This document shows positions 18,186 through 26,082 of a DNA stretch of 64,000 bases, one piece after another (position 1 is the first letter of the stretch; each line of letters opens with the position of its first letter). Made by a program: the position numbers and the translations under genes. Below the pieces are notes generated by a model. The model had not been told where the DNA came from. It saw only the letters and a list, made by a program, of their open reading frames with translations, and did no database searches. Source of the stretch: Siphonobacter aquaeclarae (GTDB taxonomy: Bacteria > Bacteroidota > Bacteroidia > Cytophagales > Spirosomataceae); contig NZ_FNGS01000003.1 of the NCBI RefSeq assembly GCF_900103285.1, positions 235,717 through 299,716 of the forward strand. The letters are read 5' to 3'.

Positions 18186-18677
18186 CTATGCCTCGTCAGC
18201 GCTCGGGCCATAGCTACCCGGAATCGGAATATCCAGCAGACGGAGGTATACGCCCAGCTGAGCCCGATGGTGGACAATCTGGCAATACGTCATCCGGAGC
18301 GTTTCTTCTTTGGACGCCTCGTAATAAACGGCCTCTCCTTCACGGAGTTTCCAGGTACGGTCGAGCTCTTCTTCCTGACCGGCTGCAAGTACCTTACGGC
18401 CGTTTTCCAGCGATTTTTCGAAGTAATTAACCAGTTCCCCGGTATTGGCAATGGGGACGGGCTGATACGGGTTGACGGCGAAGTCCAGCTCATCCTGGTT
18501 CAGCGTGAAATCGATCCACGTGGGCAGCTCGGCAATGTGCGTAGCGAGCTGACGGACGGTCATGCTTTTGGGGTGCGGCTGCCAGTCCATTTTGTCGGTG
18601 GGCACACGCTCAAGCATTTTACGGGTAGTAGCGGCTTCGCGTTCGAGTTCAGAGGCAAAAGAGGTAAGTCGTGACAT
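18186..18677 (-). CDS. DinB-family protein
   Basis: A 163-residue soluble protein with the DinB four-helix-bundle layout. Putative metal-binding histidines are in RQLATHIAELPTW and at IVHHRAQLGVYLR near the C-terminus. Many DinB-like proteins are thiol-dependent enzymes or damage-inducible proteins of unknown activity. The ATG at 18677 (MSRLTSFASEL) is chosen over one nine codons upstream because it begins at the first helix. The stop lies just beside the palindromic repeat. Confidence 0.85.
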   Translation of the reverse strand: MSRLTSFASELEREAATTRKMLERVPTDKMDWQPHPKSMTVRQLATHIAELPTWIDFTLNQDELDFAVNPYQPVPIANTGELVNYFEKSLENGRKVLAAGQEEELDRTWKLREGEAVYYEASKEETLRMTYCQIVHHRAQLGVYLRLLDIPIPGSYGPSADEA

Positions 18678-18763
18678 GGCTTTGTTTTTTTGAGTGTGAT
18701 ACAAAGCAACAGCCGCCTGGTGACAGCCCTATGTCAGCAGGATTTTCCGACTCAGAAAAAACT

Positions 18764-19102
18764 TCAGATTTGTTTCCGGATGGCGCCCTTTTCCCCTCCC
18801 GGCAGGCCATAGAAAAATACCCACGTACTGAAATCCTCCGAAAATGCCACAAAATGATGCTCCGCTCCGGCAGGTACGAAGAGCACATCGCCTGTACTCA
18901 CCGACGTACGGGTTCCTTCCAGCAGAAAATCCGAAGTACCCGAGGTGATGACGTATAGCTCATCCCGGTCATGCGGTGTCTGCTTGTCGACCTCGTGCGG
19001 GCGGTAGAGTTCGACGACGAGGCTACCCGTCTGCAATACTTCCGCAAATTCTTTTCCCGAAGCCACCAGATGGGCCGCCGCTTCTGCCAGTCCGATTTTC
19101 AT
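18764..19102 (-). CDS. Single-domain cupin protein
   Basis: A 112-residue cupin. Motif 1 is HDRDELYVITSG and motif 2 is VSTGDVLFVPAGAEHHFVAF, giving the usual metal-binding His/Glu set. The ATG at 19102 begins MKIGLAEAAAHL; an upstream extension crosses the neighbour's terminator and is rejected. Cupins of this size are often sugar-binding, isomerase or sensor proteins; nothing here specifies which. It lies beside a TIM-barrel isomerase. Confidence 0.8.
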   Translation of the reverse strand: MKIGLAEAAAHLVASGKEFAEVLQTGSLVVELYRPHEVDKQTPHDRDELYVITSGTSDFLLEGTRTSVSTGDVLFVPAGAEHHFVAFSEDFSTWVFFYGLPGGEKGAIRKQI

Positions 19103-19121
19103 AGGCTCGTTGTGTTTGGCA

Positions 19122-19153
19122 CAAAAAAAGCAGCCTCCCGTGAAAGAGGCTGC
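19122..19153 (-). terminator. Terminator of the TIM-barrel isomerase
   Basis: GCAGCCTC (19130-19137) pairs with GAGGCTGC (19146-19153); on the minus strand a run of seven T follows. Confidence 0.85.
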
Positions 19154-19175
19154 ACGATTTTCACAAAGTAATTGA

Positions 19176-20084
19176 TCAGGATAGAATTTTTGAGAGGTTT
19201 TGATAGCTGGTTTTGATGCTGTCGATCGACGGAGCCATGTCCTGTTCGACAAAGAAATACTTCAAACCCGCAATCTTCGCCGCTGCAAAGGCATGCTTGA
19301 AGTCCACCACGCCGTTTCCGACTTCGGTGAGCGTCTTCATGTCCTCTTTGATGTCTTTTACGTGGAAAAGCGGAAAACGGCCCGGATGTTCCTTAAACAG
19401 CGCAACAGGGTCTTTTCCGGCTTTCGTCGCCCAGGCGAGATCCAGCTCCATCTTCACCAGCTCCTTGTCCGTTTGCGACAGGATGAGTTCATAGGGCGTT
19501 TTTCCGCCTTCAACAGGATCGAATTCGGTCGCATGGTTGTGATAGGCAAACTGAAACCCCGCTTTTTTCGCGGCTTCTCCGGTTTTCTGGAATACTTCCA
19601 CGGAGCTCTTGATCTCGTCGAGCGTACTCACGGGCGTGCTGGCGCAGACGAGGTAGCTGAGGCCTGCTTCGGCTGCGTCGTCAACGAGCTGCTGGTAATT
19701 ATCCCGCAGGCTGAGCATCGGCGGAATGGAAATGGGTTTTCCGTCGGCGCCTGCTGGCAATTTCATTCCCGGACGGGGTTTAAACGGCGCGCCCATCGCG
19801 TGGTGCGCCCGCCAGTGCAGGCCCAGGTCCTCCAGCAGCTTTCGGAATTCTTTCGGTTTGTAGCCGTAATAGCCACCCCGCATGCTGAAGGCCGATTCGA
19901 TTTCCTTGTACCCGACGGCCGCCACGCTTTCAAGCGTGCCTTTCGGATCCTCGTTCATTTGTTTGAAGAGGGTAAATAGCTGAATGCCAATGGGTGGTGC
20001 CGCCGTTTCGGCGAAGGCCGGAAGGGCGACAGCTCCCGCGAGGAGGGCGCCCGAGCTTTTGATAAAAGTTCTGCGAAGCATCAT
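19176..20084 (-). CDS. Exported sugar-phosphate isomerase/epimerase (TIM barrel)
   Basis: A 302-residue protein with a twin-arginine-like leader (MMLRRTFIKSSGALLAGA to ALPAFAE), so it is probably moved folded to the periplasm. The body is an AP-endonuclease-2/xylose-isomerase-like barrel: GIQLFTLFKQM, FAYHNHATEFDP, MELDLAWATKAG, PLFHVKDIKED and YFFVEQD contain the likely metal ligands. Members convert or epimerise sugars. It follows the PQQ-type dehydrogenase by nine bases on the same strand, so the pair is likely one operon for oxidative sugar use. Confidence 0.88.
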   Translation of the reverse strand: MMLRRTFIKSSGALLAGAVALPAFAETAAPPIGIQLFTLFKQMNEDPKGTLESVAAVGYKEIESAFSMRGGYYGYKPKEFRKLLEDLGLHWRAHHAMGAPFKPRPGMKLPAGADGKPISIPPMLSLRDNYQQLVDDAAEAGLSYLVCASTPVSTLDEIKSSVEVFQKTGEAAKKAGFQFAYHNHATEFDPVEGGKTPYELILSQTDKELVKMELDLAWATKAGKDPVALFKEHPGRFPLFHVKDIKEDMKTLTEVGNGVVDFKHAFAAAKIAGLKYFFVEQDMAPSIDSIKTSYQNLSKILS

Positions 20085-20093
20085 GTACAGGGT

Positions 20094-22910
20094 TTAGTTC
20101 GAAAGCTGGTCCCGGAATTTTACCGTCGAAAACGACATGAGCGGCTGAATATCTTTTGCCTTATCGTTCCGGAAAACAAAGTAGAGATCATGGAAGCCCG
20201 CCGTCTCCTTCAGTGCAATTTTGACCGGAGGCTGGGCAAACGGATTGAAGTTGGCGGGAACGGCTTTCTTTTCGCCGGGCTTCGCGTTTTTCTGAGCAGA
20301 TTCCAGTTCAGCCATGATTTTGGCTATGTCGCGTTCGGGCGCTATATCCACGGTGATACCGCCGATTTTCTCTCCCTGAGGTGAATCCAGGCGGATTTCA
20401 ATACTGCCGCCGGCACTACCTTCCCGCTTCAGCGCTGCCGCGTCAAGTTCCAGTTCCCGGATACCGGTCAGGTCAATCCGGCGGTAGCCAATGTAGCTGT
20501 TCGGGAACGGCACGACGCTCACGCCCTTACCCGCCATACCTTTCGATTTCATATCCACACCCTGGTGGTACTCGGCTTCTCCGCCTTCCAGTTGCGGGCT
20601 GTGGAGGATAACCGTCTTTTCAACGGTTTGAGCGGGTACTGTTTTGCCGGCTCCGCGGTCGGTATATGCCGCGCGGACGACTACCGAGCCCTTGCCGTTG
20701 TCGCCCTCCGGTATCCGGACGGTATAATCACCCGCGAGCGGAAGCGATCGGAGCGTCTTATCATTGATATGCAGGATGTACCTGACGATTGTCTCGGCGT
20801 CCGCTACGGAGATAGCCGGGTGCGCCGGCATGCTGATCTCGCCCCATACGCCCGATCCGCCGCTGCGGATCTTCTTGGCGAGGTAGTCGATCGAACCGGC
20901 CTGATCCTTGTACTTTTTCGAAATTTCGGTGAATGCCGGGCCGGCAGATTTGGTAGCTACCTGGTGGCAGACTTTGCAGTCCGACTGCCCCATCAGCTGG
21001 CGGGCAACGGCGTACTGTGTCGACGCATCCACACTCCGCTGACTTTGAGCCACTTCTGCAAAATCAAAGCCCTGGGAAGCGTAATCGATACTCATCGCGA
21101 CACGATCATCCCCGATTTTCCGGTCAGCCAGACTGCCGTCTTCCTTGTCAGAAACCTGAACAGCATAGCGGATCGGTTGTCCCGGGAAGAAGAAACTCTG
21201 GTTTCCTTTCAGCCCGAGCGTTACAACCGGCGGCTCATTCCCGGCGATGATTTTGACGGACTGACTATTGCTTGCGCCTTTCGGATCCGAAACGGTGAGC
21301 GTAGCAGTATAAACGCCCGGCTTGTCGAATGAGACAACGGGATTGGCTGTCGCATATGTTTTCGGTGCGACGCCCGGGGCGCTTACCTTCCAGCGGTAGC
21401 TGAGTGCGTCTCCGTCGTAATCCTTGCTGCCTTCTGCCGACAGCGTTGCTTTGAAAGGTACCGTTCCGCCTTTTTTATCGGCGGATGCCTGTACAACCGG
21501 CTTGCGATTGCCGCCGTTGTACTCGATCCGGACGAGACGGGAGTTATCGCTCTTCCGGAACCAGTTATTGCCATATTCGAGAAGATAAAGATCGCCTTCC
21601 GGCCCAAATTTCATGTCGATGGGCTGAACGGGCTTGTAGGCCGGCAATACGCGCTCCATGGACTGGTAGTTGCCGTCGGCATCCATCGTCACCGCCATGA
21701 TCCACCCGCGGGAGAAATCCGTCACGATCCATTTATTCTCGTAATACGCCGGCCAGGGGCGCTTCGGATTCTGGAAGTCGGAACGGTGATAGACCGGCCC
21801 GCCCGTAGCACTCCGGGCGCCTGAACCTACCAGCGGGAATTTCTCCGAAATCCCGTATGGATAGTAAATGAATGCCGGCACAATCGGAGGCAGCTCTTTC
21901 AGGCCGGTATTATTGGGGGAATTGTTGACGAGGTGTACCGGGTCTTTTTTGTCGAGGGGCTTGTTGGTAGCATAATCGAAAACTGGAAAAGCCTGATTAT
22001 CACCCACAAACCACGGCCAGCCATAGTTGCCGGGCTTTTTGGCCTGGTTGAGCTCATCGTACCCGCGGGGGCCGATTTCCGTGTCTTCGCTGGCGTCCGG
22101 GCCTACTTCGCCCCAGTAGATGTAGCCGGTTTTGCTGTCGATTGAAATACGCCAGGGGTTCCGGTGGCCCATCGTGTAGATTTCGGGGCGGGTTTTAGCG
22201 GTTCCTTTCGGGAACAGGTTGCCTTCGGGAATGGTATAGGTACCGTCCGGCTCCGGGTGAATGCGGAGTATTTTCCCGCGGAGATCATTGGTATTGCCGG
22301 CATGGCCCTGGTCGTCCCAGCTGGCGCGGCCGGGGCGTTCGTCGGTTTGGGCGGCTTGCTGGTTGCCTGTGTTATTTCCGACGGTCAGAAAGAGGTGGCC
22401 GGCTTTATCCCAGACCATACCGCCGCCGGTATGGCAGCAGACTTCCCGCTGCGTTTCGACTTCCAATACCACTTTTTTCGACGCATCAACCAACTGATCA
22501 TCCTTCAGTTCCCAGCGGGTCAGAATATGCTTCTTTTCGGTAGGATGGGCGTAGTAAAGGTAAATCCAGTGGTTTTTCTCGAATTGAGGATCCACCGTCA
22601 ATCCCATCAGACCTTCCTCCGCCTCCCGGGCAACGCCCTCGGCGCTGGTGTATTTGGTGTTGACGGGGATGTTCGCAATGACAGACGTCGTTTTCGACGC
22701 CGGATCATACTTTTTGAGCGCTCCCTTGCGCTCCGCGATAAAGGCCGTTCCGTCTTTGAGGACTTCAAAGGCCATCGGTTCGTCGAGGTCCTCAGCCAGA
22801 ACTACGGTAGTAAATCGGCTTTCGTCGGGTTTGACATCCTGCTGATTCGTGAAAGAAACCAGCCCGATCACAAAAGAGGAAAAAATGGAAAGTAGAGGCT
22901 TTCGCTTCAT
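20094..22910 (-). CDS. PQQ-type sugar dehydrogenase with PKD, cytochrome c and carbohydrate-binding domains
   Basis: A 938-residue exported multidomain protein. After a signal (MKRKPLLSIFSSFVIGLVSF) come a six-bladed glucose/sorbosone-dehydrogenase propeller (about residues 30-465; TMGHRNPWRISID, GPRGYDELN), a PKD domain (470-555), a mono-haem cytochrome c (636-715; CKVCH at 645-649, likely axial Met694) and a C-terminal CBM6-like domain (about 755-938). This supports oxidation of a sugar in the periplasm with electrons passed to the attached haem. PQQ synthesis genes are not in the window. It heads an operon with a TIM-barrel isomerase. Confidence 0.88.
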   Translation of the reverse strand: MKRKPLLSIFSSFVIGLVSFTNQQDVKPDESRFTTVVLAEDLDEPMAFEVLKDGTAFIAERKGALKKYDPASKTTSVIANIPVNTKYTSAEGVAREAEEGLMGLTVDPQFEKNHWIYLYYAHPTEKKHILTRWELKDDQLVDASKKVVLEVETQREVCCHTGGGMVWDKAGHLFLTVGNNTGNQQAAQTDERPGRASWDDQGHAGNTNDLRGKILRIHPEPDGTYTIPEGNLFPKGTAKTRPEIYTMGHRNPWRISIDSKTGYIYWGEVGPDASEDTEIGPRGYDELNQAKKPGNYGWPWFVGDNQAFPVFDYATNKPLDKKDPVHLVNNSPNNTGLKELPPIVPAFIYYPYGISEKFPLVGSGARSATGGPVYHRSDFQNPKRPWPAYYENKWIVTDFSRGWIMAVTMDADGNYQSMERVLPAYKPVQPIDMKFGPEGDLYLLEYGNNWFRKSDNSRLVRIEYNGGNRKPVVQASADKKGGTVPFKATLSAEGSKDYDGDALSYRWKVSAPGVAPKTYATANPVVSFDKPGVYTATLTVSDPKGASNSQSVKIIAGNEPPVVTLGLKGNQSFFFPGQPIRYAVQVSDKEDGSLADRKIGDDRVAMSIDYASQGFDFAEVAQSQRSVDASTQYAVARQLMGQSDCKVCHQVATKSAGPAFTEISKKYKDQAGSIDYLAKKIRSGGSGVWGEISMPAHPAISVADAETIVRYILHINDKTLRSLPLAGDYTVRIPEGDNGKGSVVVRAAYTDRGAGKTVPAQTVEKTVILHSPQLEGGEAEYHQGVDMKSKGMAGKGVSVVPFPNSYIGYRRIDLTGIRELELDAAALKREGSAGGSIEIRLDSPQGEKIGGITVDIAPERDIAKIMAELESAQKNAKPGEKKAVPANFNPFAQPPVKIALKETAGFHDLYFVFRNDKAKDIQPLMSFSTVKFRDQLSN

Positions 22911-22974
22911 GAAGGCTCCGGTCAGGAATGAATAAATCGGTTATTGAACAGAGTCAGTAGAATGAAGAGATATA

Positions 22975-22993
22975 TTGTATCAATCGGATACAA
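22975..22993 (-). promoter_or_regulatory. Candidate operator upstream of the dehydrogenase
   Basis: TTGTATC (22975-22981) and GATACAA (22987-22993) form a perfect inverted repeat with a 5-base spacer, 65 bases upstream of the dehydrogenase start. It may bind a sugar-responsive regulator. Confidence 0.4.
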
Positions 22994-23042
22994 TCGTACG
23001 GTATTTTCTAATTTTTTCCAATTATTTTATGGTTTTTGTGGA

Positions 23043-23166
23043 GGCAGTAAGCCGTAGGCTTTAAGCTGTAAGCAGGGATACCTGGTTCATTGCCCGCCGC
23101 CTACCTAAAGCGCTAAACTTCCCCGACGCACCCCAGCCTACTGCCTACAGCTTAAAGCTTACAGCC
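23043..23166. repeat. Inverted composite repeat (GTAAGC family)
   Basis: GTAGGCTTTAAGCTGTAAGC on the left reappears inverted on the right as GCCTACAGCTTAAAGCTTAC with two differences. Both arms contain several degenerate copies of the unit GTAAGC/GTAGGC. The centre (about 23077-23136) shows no gene. Confidence 0.65.
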
Positions 23167-23207
23167 ACAAAAAAGAACCCCTTCCCGTCTGAAACGGAAA
23201 GGGGTTC
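23167..23207 (-). terminator. Terminator of the AraC-family gene
   Basis: GAACCCC (23175-23181) pairs with GGGGTTC (23201-23207), and a T run follows on the minus strand. Confidence 0.8.
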
Positions 23208-23229
23208 GGTATTTGATGAAGCGTACTGT

Positions 23230-24156
23230 TTACAGATTCATGAGGGATTCGCGGCGGCGCATCTTGCCGGCCGGAATACCGAACATCATTTTGAAGCGAC
23301 GGCAGAAATAAGCCGTGTCTTTGTAACCCACTTCGGCGCCGATCGCCCGGATGCTCTTTTTGGAGGTCCGGAGGAGGTTTACGGCTGCTTCCATGCGCTG
23401 GTATTCGATATAATCCTGCGGGTTGATACCCGTCAGCATCTTGAAGTATTGTCCGACGTAATCTTCGGAGACGTTGGCGACGTTGGCCAGTACCTTGTTG
23501 GAGAGGTCGCCGCCGATGTTATCCTTGATGTACGTAAAAATATCAATCAGGCGGGGATCCTTGAAGTAGGTGCTGTTGGTGGCGAGTTGCTCCACAAACA
23601 GGCGGTGCTTCAGGATATACCGGATGATGTTGATGACGATTTCCTCGGTCTTGATCTTGATGACCCGTCCACGGCCGGCTTCATCCCGGAAATCTTCTGC
23701 CAGGATATCCCGCAGGGCATAGGCCAGCGTGTCCTCGCCCTTGATCAGGAACGGAGGAACATCCAGGGACGTGAAGAAGTTAACCGAGTCGAAAACCTTG
23801 GCTTCGAAGGCTACCAGTCCGAACGAATTCGGCAGCTTGCCGATTTCGGCCGGGTCCCGGCGGGAGTCGAAATACCGCTCCCGGAACGTCAGGAACTCTT
23901 CGTTCGTGATCGATTTCGGGTTTTCGCTGCTGCCATAGGTAATGTTGAGGGACTTACCTCCGGGAATAAACAGCATGTCGCCGGGTTCGGCGCGGGTACC
24001 GTCTTCACCGAAAGAAACCTCTCCGTCATACAGAATCAGGAGCGAGTTTTCGATATCGTAAAAGTTCTTGATCCGGATGGGCTGTTGCATCCGAATATGC
24101 CGGGCCTTGATGAAGCGGACGCCCAGCGACTCAATGATTTTGTTGTAATCTTCCAT
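23230..24156 (-). CDS. AraC-family transcriptional regulator
   Basis: A 308-residue regulator. The N-terminal half is a cupin-like sensor (SLLILYDGEVSFGEDG, EPGDMLFIPGGKSLN). The C-terminal 100 residues are the double helix-turn-helix: LANVANVSEDYVGQYFKMLT and the conserved IRAIGAEVGYKDTAYFCRRF plus GIPAGKMRR. Ligand and targets are unknown; candidates are the sugar genes upstream. It has its own full promoter and terminator, so it is monocistronic. Confidence 0.92.
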   Translation of the reverse strand: MEDYNKIIESLGVRFIKARHIRMQQPIRIKNFYDIENSLLILYDGEVSFGEDGTRAEPGDMLFIPGGKSLNITYGSSENPKSITNEEFLTFRERYFDSRRDPAEIGKLPNSFGLVAFEAKVFDSVNFFTSLDVPPFLIKGEDTLAYALRDILAEDFRDEAGRGRVIKIKTEEIVINIIRYILKHRLFVEQLATNSTYFKDPRLIDIFTYIKDNIGGDLSNKVLANVANVSEDYVGQYFKMLTGINPQDYIEYQRMEAAVNLLRTSKKSIRAIGAEVGYKDTAYFCRRFKMMFGIPAGKMRRRESLMNL

Positions 24157-24212
24157 TGCGATGGGGTAAGGCCGGCTCAGAGTTCGAAGATCGGACCTTG
24201 CTTAAACTTGGA

Positions 24213-24243
24213 CAAAACTAATAATTGTATTTTTAAAAGCAAA
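24213..24243 (-). promoter_or_regulatory. Promoter of the AraC-family gene
   Basis: On the minus strand TTTG (24240-24243), 19 bases, then TAGTTTTG (24213-24220). This is a complete Bacteroidetes-type promoter with a leader of about 50 bases. Confidence 0.75.
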
Positions 24244-24317
24244 TTGGACAAAAAAAATAAACGCGATTCGAAAACCGCGTTTAAACCGTATTCAAGACAG
24301 TTTGCCCATTTTGAAAT

Positions 24318-25460
24318 TTACCGGAGCAGTTCTCTGGCAATAACAATTTTTTGTATTTCAGAGGTTCCCTCGTAAATCTGGGTGATTTTGGCGTCCCGCA
24401 TGAGCCGTTCCACGTGGTATTCCTGGACATACCCGTACCCGCCGTGAATCTGCACAGCCTCGATTGTAGCCCACATCGCAACCTCCGAAGCGAAGAGTTT
24501 TGCCATCGCAGCAGCCTGTACATAATCTTCACCGGCATCCTTGCAGGCAGCCGCCTGATGTACCAGCAACCGCGCTGCTGTAATCCGGGTGGCCATGTCG
24601 GCGAGCTTGAACTGAATGGCCTGATGCTCGGAAATAGGCTTGCCGAACGACTTCCTTTCCTTCGAATACTGAAGCGCAAGCTCATAGGCTCCCGCCGCAA
24701 TCCCGAGCGCCTGCGCCGCAATCCCGATCCGGCCGCCGTTGAGCGTATTCATCGCAAACTTGAAACCAAAGCCGTCGTCTCCTATTCGGTTTTCTTTCGG
24801 CACCCGTACGTCGTTGAACATCAGGGAGTGCGTATCCGATGCCCGTATCCCCAGCTTCTTTTCCTTTTTGCCGACAGAAAAACCTTCCCAGCCCTTTTCC
24901 ACAATCAGGCAGTTAATCCCTTTGTGCTTCAGTTCGGGGTGCGTCTGGGCGATGACCAGGCTGATCGAGGAAGAGTTTCCGTTGGTAATCCAGTTTTTGG
25001 TACCGTTGACGAGGTAATGATCACCCTTGTCTTCGGCCAGTGTCCGCTGGGACGTCGCATCCGAACCGGCTTCGGGTTCCGACAGGCAGAATGAGCCGAG
25101 AACCTGACCCGAGGCCAGGGGCGTCAGGTATTGGCGCTTTTGTTCTTCTGTCCCGTATTTCTCCAGCCCGTAACAAACCAGCGAATTATTGACCGACATG
25201 ATGACCGCGGCCGAGGCGTCGATTTTTGCAATTTCCTCTATCGCCAGTACATATGATAGCGTATCCATGCCCCCGCCCCCGTATTCCGGCGATACCATCA
25301 TCCCCAGAAAGCCCAGCTCCCCCATTTTCCGGACCTGCTCCGTGGGAAATTGAGCAAATTCATCCCGTTCTGTCACGCCGGGCAGCAACTCGTTTCGGGC
25401 AAAACTTCGGGCAGCCTCCTGCACGGCGAGGTGCTCCTCAGTCAATCGGGGATGTATCAT
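24318..25460 (-). CDS. Acyl-CoA dehydrogenase
   Basis: A 380-residue FAD enzyme of fatty-acid or branched-chain acyl-CoA oxidation. The two family signatures are present: CLSEPEAGSDATSQRT and QIHGGYGYVQEYHVERLMRD. The catalytic glutamate is in QIYEGTSEIQ near the C-terminus, as in short-chain (butyryl-CoA) enzymes. The ATG at 25460 (MIHPRLTEEHL) is chosen; the frame extends 35 codons upstream with a hydrophobic but unlikely leader. It is not linked to other beta-oxidation genes here. Confidence 0.93.
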   Translation of the reverse strand: MIHPRLTEEHLAVQEAARSFARNELLPGVTERDEFAQFPTEQVRKMGELGFLGMMVSPEYGGGGMDTLSYVLAIEEIAKIDASAAVIMSVNNSLVCYGLEKYGTEEQKRQYLTPLASGQVLGSFCLSEPEAGSDATSQRTLAEDKGDHYLVNGTKNWITNGNSSSISLVIAQTHPELKHKGINCLIVEKGWEGFSVGKKEKKLGIRASDTHSLMFNDVRVPKENRIGDDGFGFKFAMNTLNGGRIGIAAQALGIAAGAYELALQYSKERKSFGKPISEHQAIQFKLADMATRITAARLLVHQAAACKDAGEDYVQAAAMAKLFASEVAMWATIEAVQIHGGYGYVQEYHVERLMRDAKITQIYEGTSEIQKIVIARELLR

Positions 25461-25704
25461 GGCGTATAGTATTATTTGGTGAAGTAATAGAATGCCGCGC
25501 CAAGTTAGAAAAATAATTGGTATGCTAGCATAACTTTTTGCGGGAAGAAAGAACGGCCGGAACAATGATGGTAATAGGCTGTCTGCGAGGGAATTGCAGA
25601 AACGTATACAGAAGGATACTTCCCGGAAAGTACCGCCGGCAGCCAGGCGGGCACGCGACCGTTCCCTGCTTTCCGTCGTATCTTCGTCTGAAACAGCCCG
25701 GTCG

Positions 25705-26082
25705 ATGAATCAGTTTTCAGCTTCTGACCAATTGGTCGAACAATTACTTGCCAACGGTTTTGCGGAAGTGACCGAGCAGTATTTTCCTCATTGCCATGTG
25801 CGCCTTCAGCTCAAGGGCGAAGCGTACCATCCGGCGTATTTCCAGCGGGCTTTCCGCCTTTCTGCGGGAACGGCCCTGATTATCCTGCATTATCTTACGA
25901 TCCGGGTACTGTATAAATCGCATGTTGTGGCCGAAAGCCGCCGACTAAGCGAAGAAGAACTACAGACCATCATGGCCTTCTGCAAGCTGCCGGCCAAGCG
26001 GCAGGCGGTACTGGCGGCCCGCCGGCTGAGCCTCGCCGATCTGAAAACGGCCGTAGATGCCGAACCCCGGCTGGCCGACTAA
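25705..26082 (+). CDS. Small protein of unknown function
   Basis: A 125-residue protein beginning MNQFSASDQLVEQLLANGF. The middle has an aromatic, histidine-containing stretch (EQYFPHCHVRLQLKGEAYHP) and then a hydrophobic helix (AGTALIILHYLTIRVLY). The C-terminus is helical and basic. I recognise no family. An alternative TTG start at 25594 would add a basic tail with little merit. It ends with a CTAA stop overlap with the convergent esterase gene. Confidence 0.65.
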   Translation: MNQFSASDQLVEQLLANGFAEVTEQYFPHCHVRLQLKGEAYHPAYFQRAFRLSAGTALIILHYLTIRVLYKSHVVAESRRLSEEELQTIMAFCKLPAKRQAVLAARRLSLADLKTAVDAEPRLAD

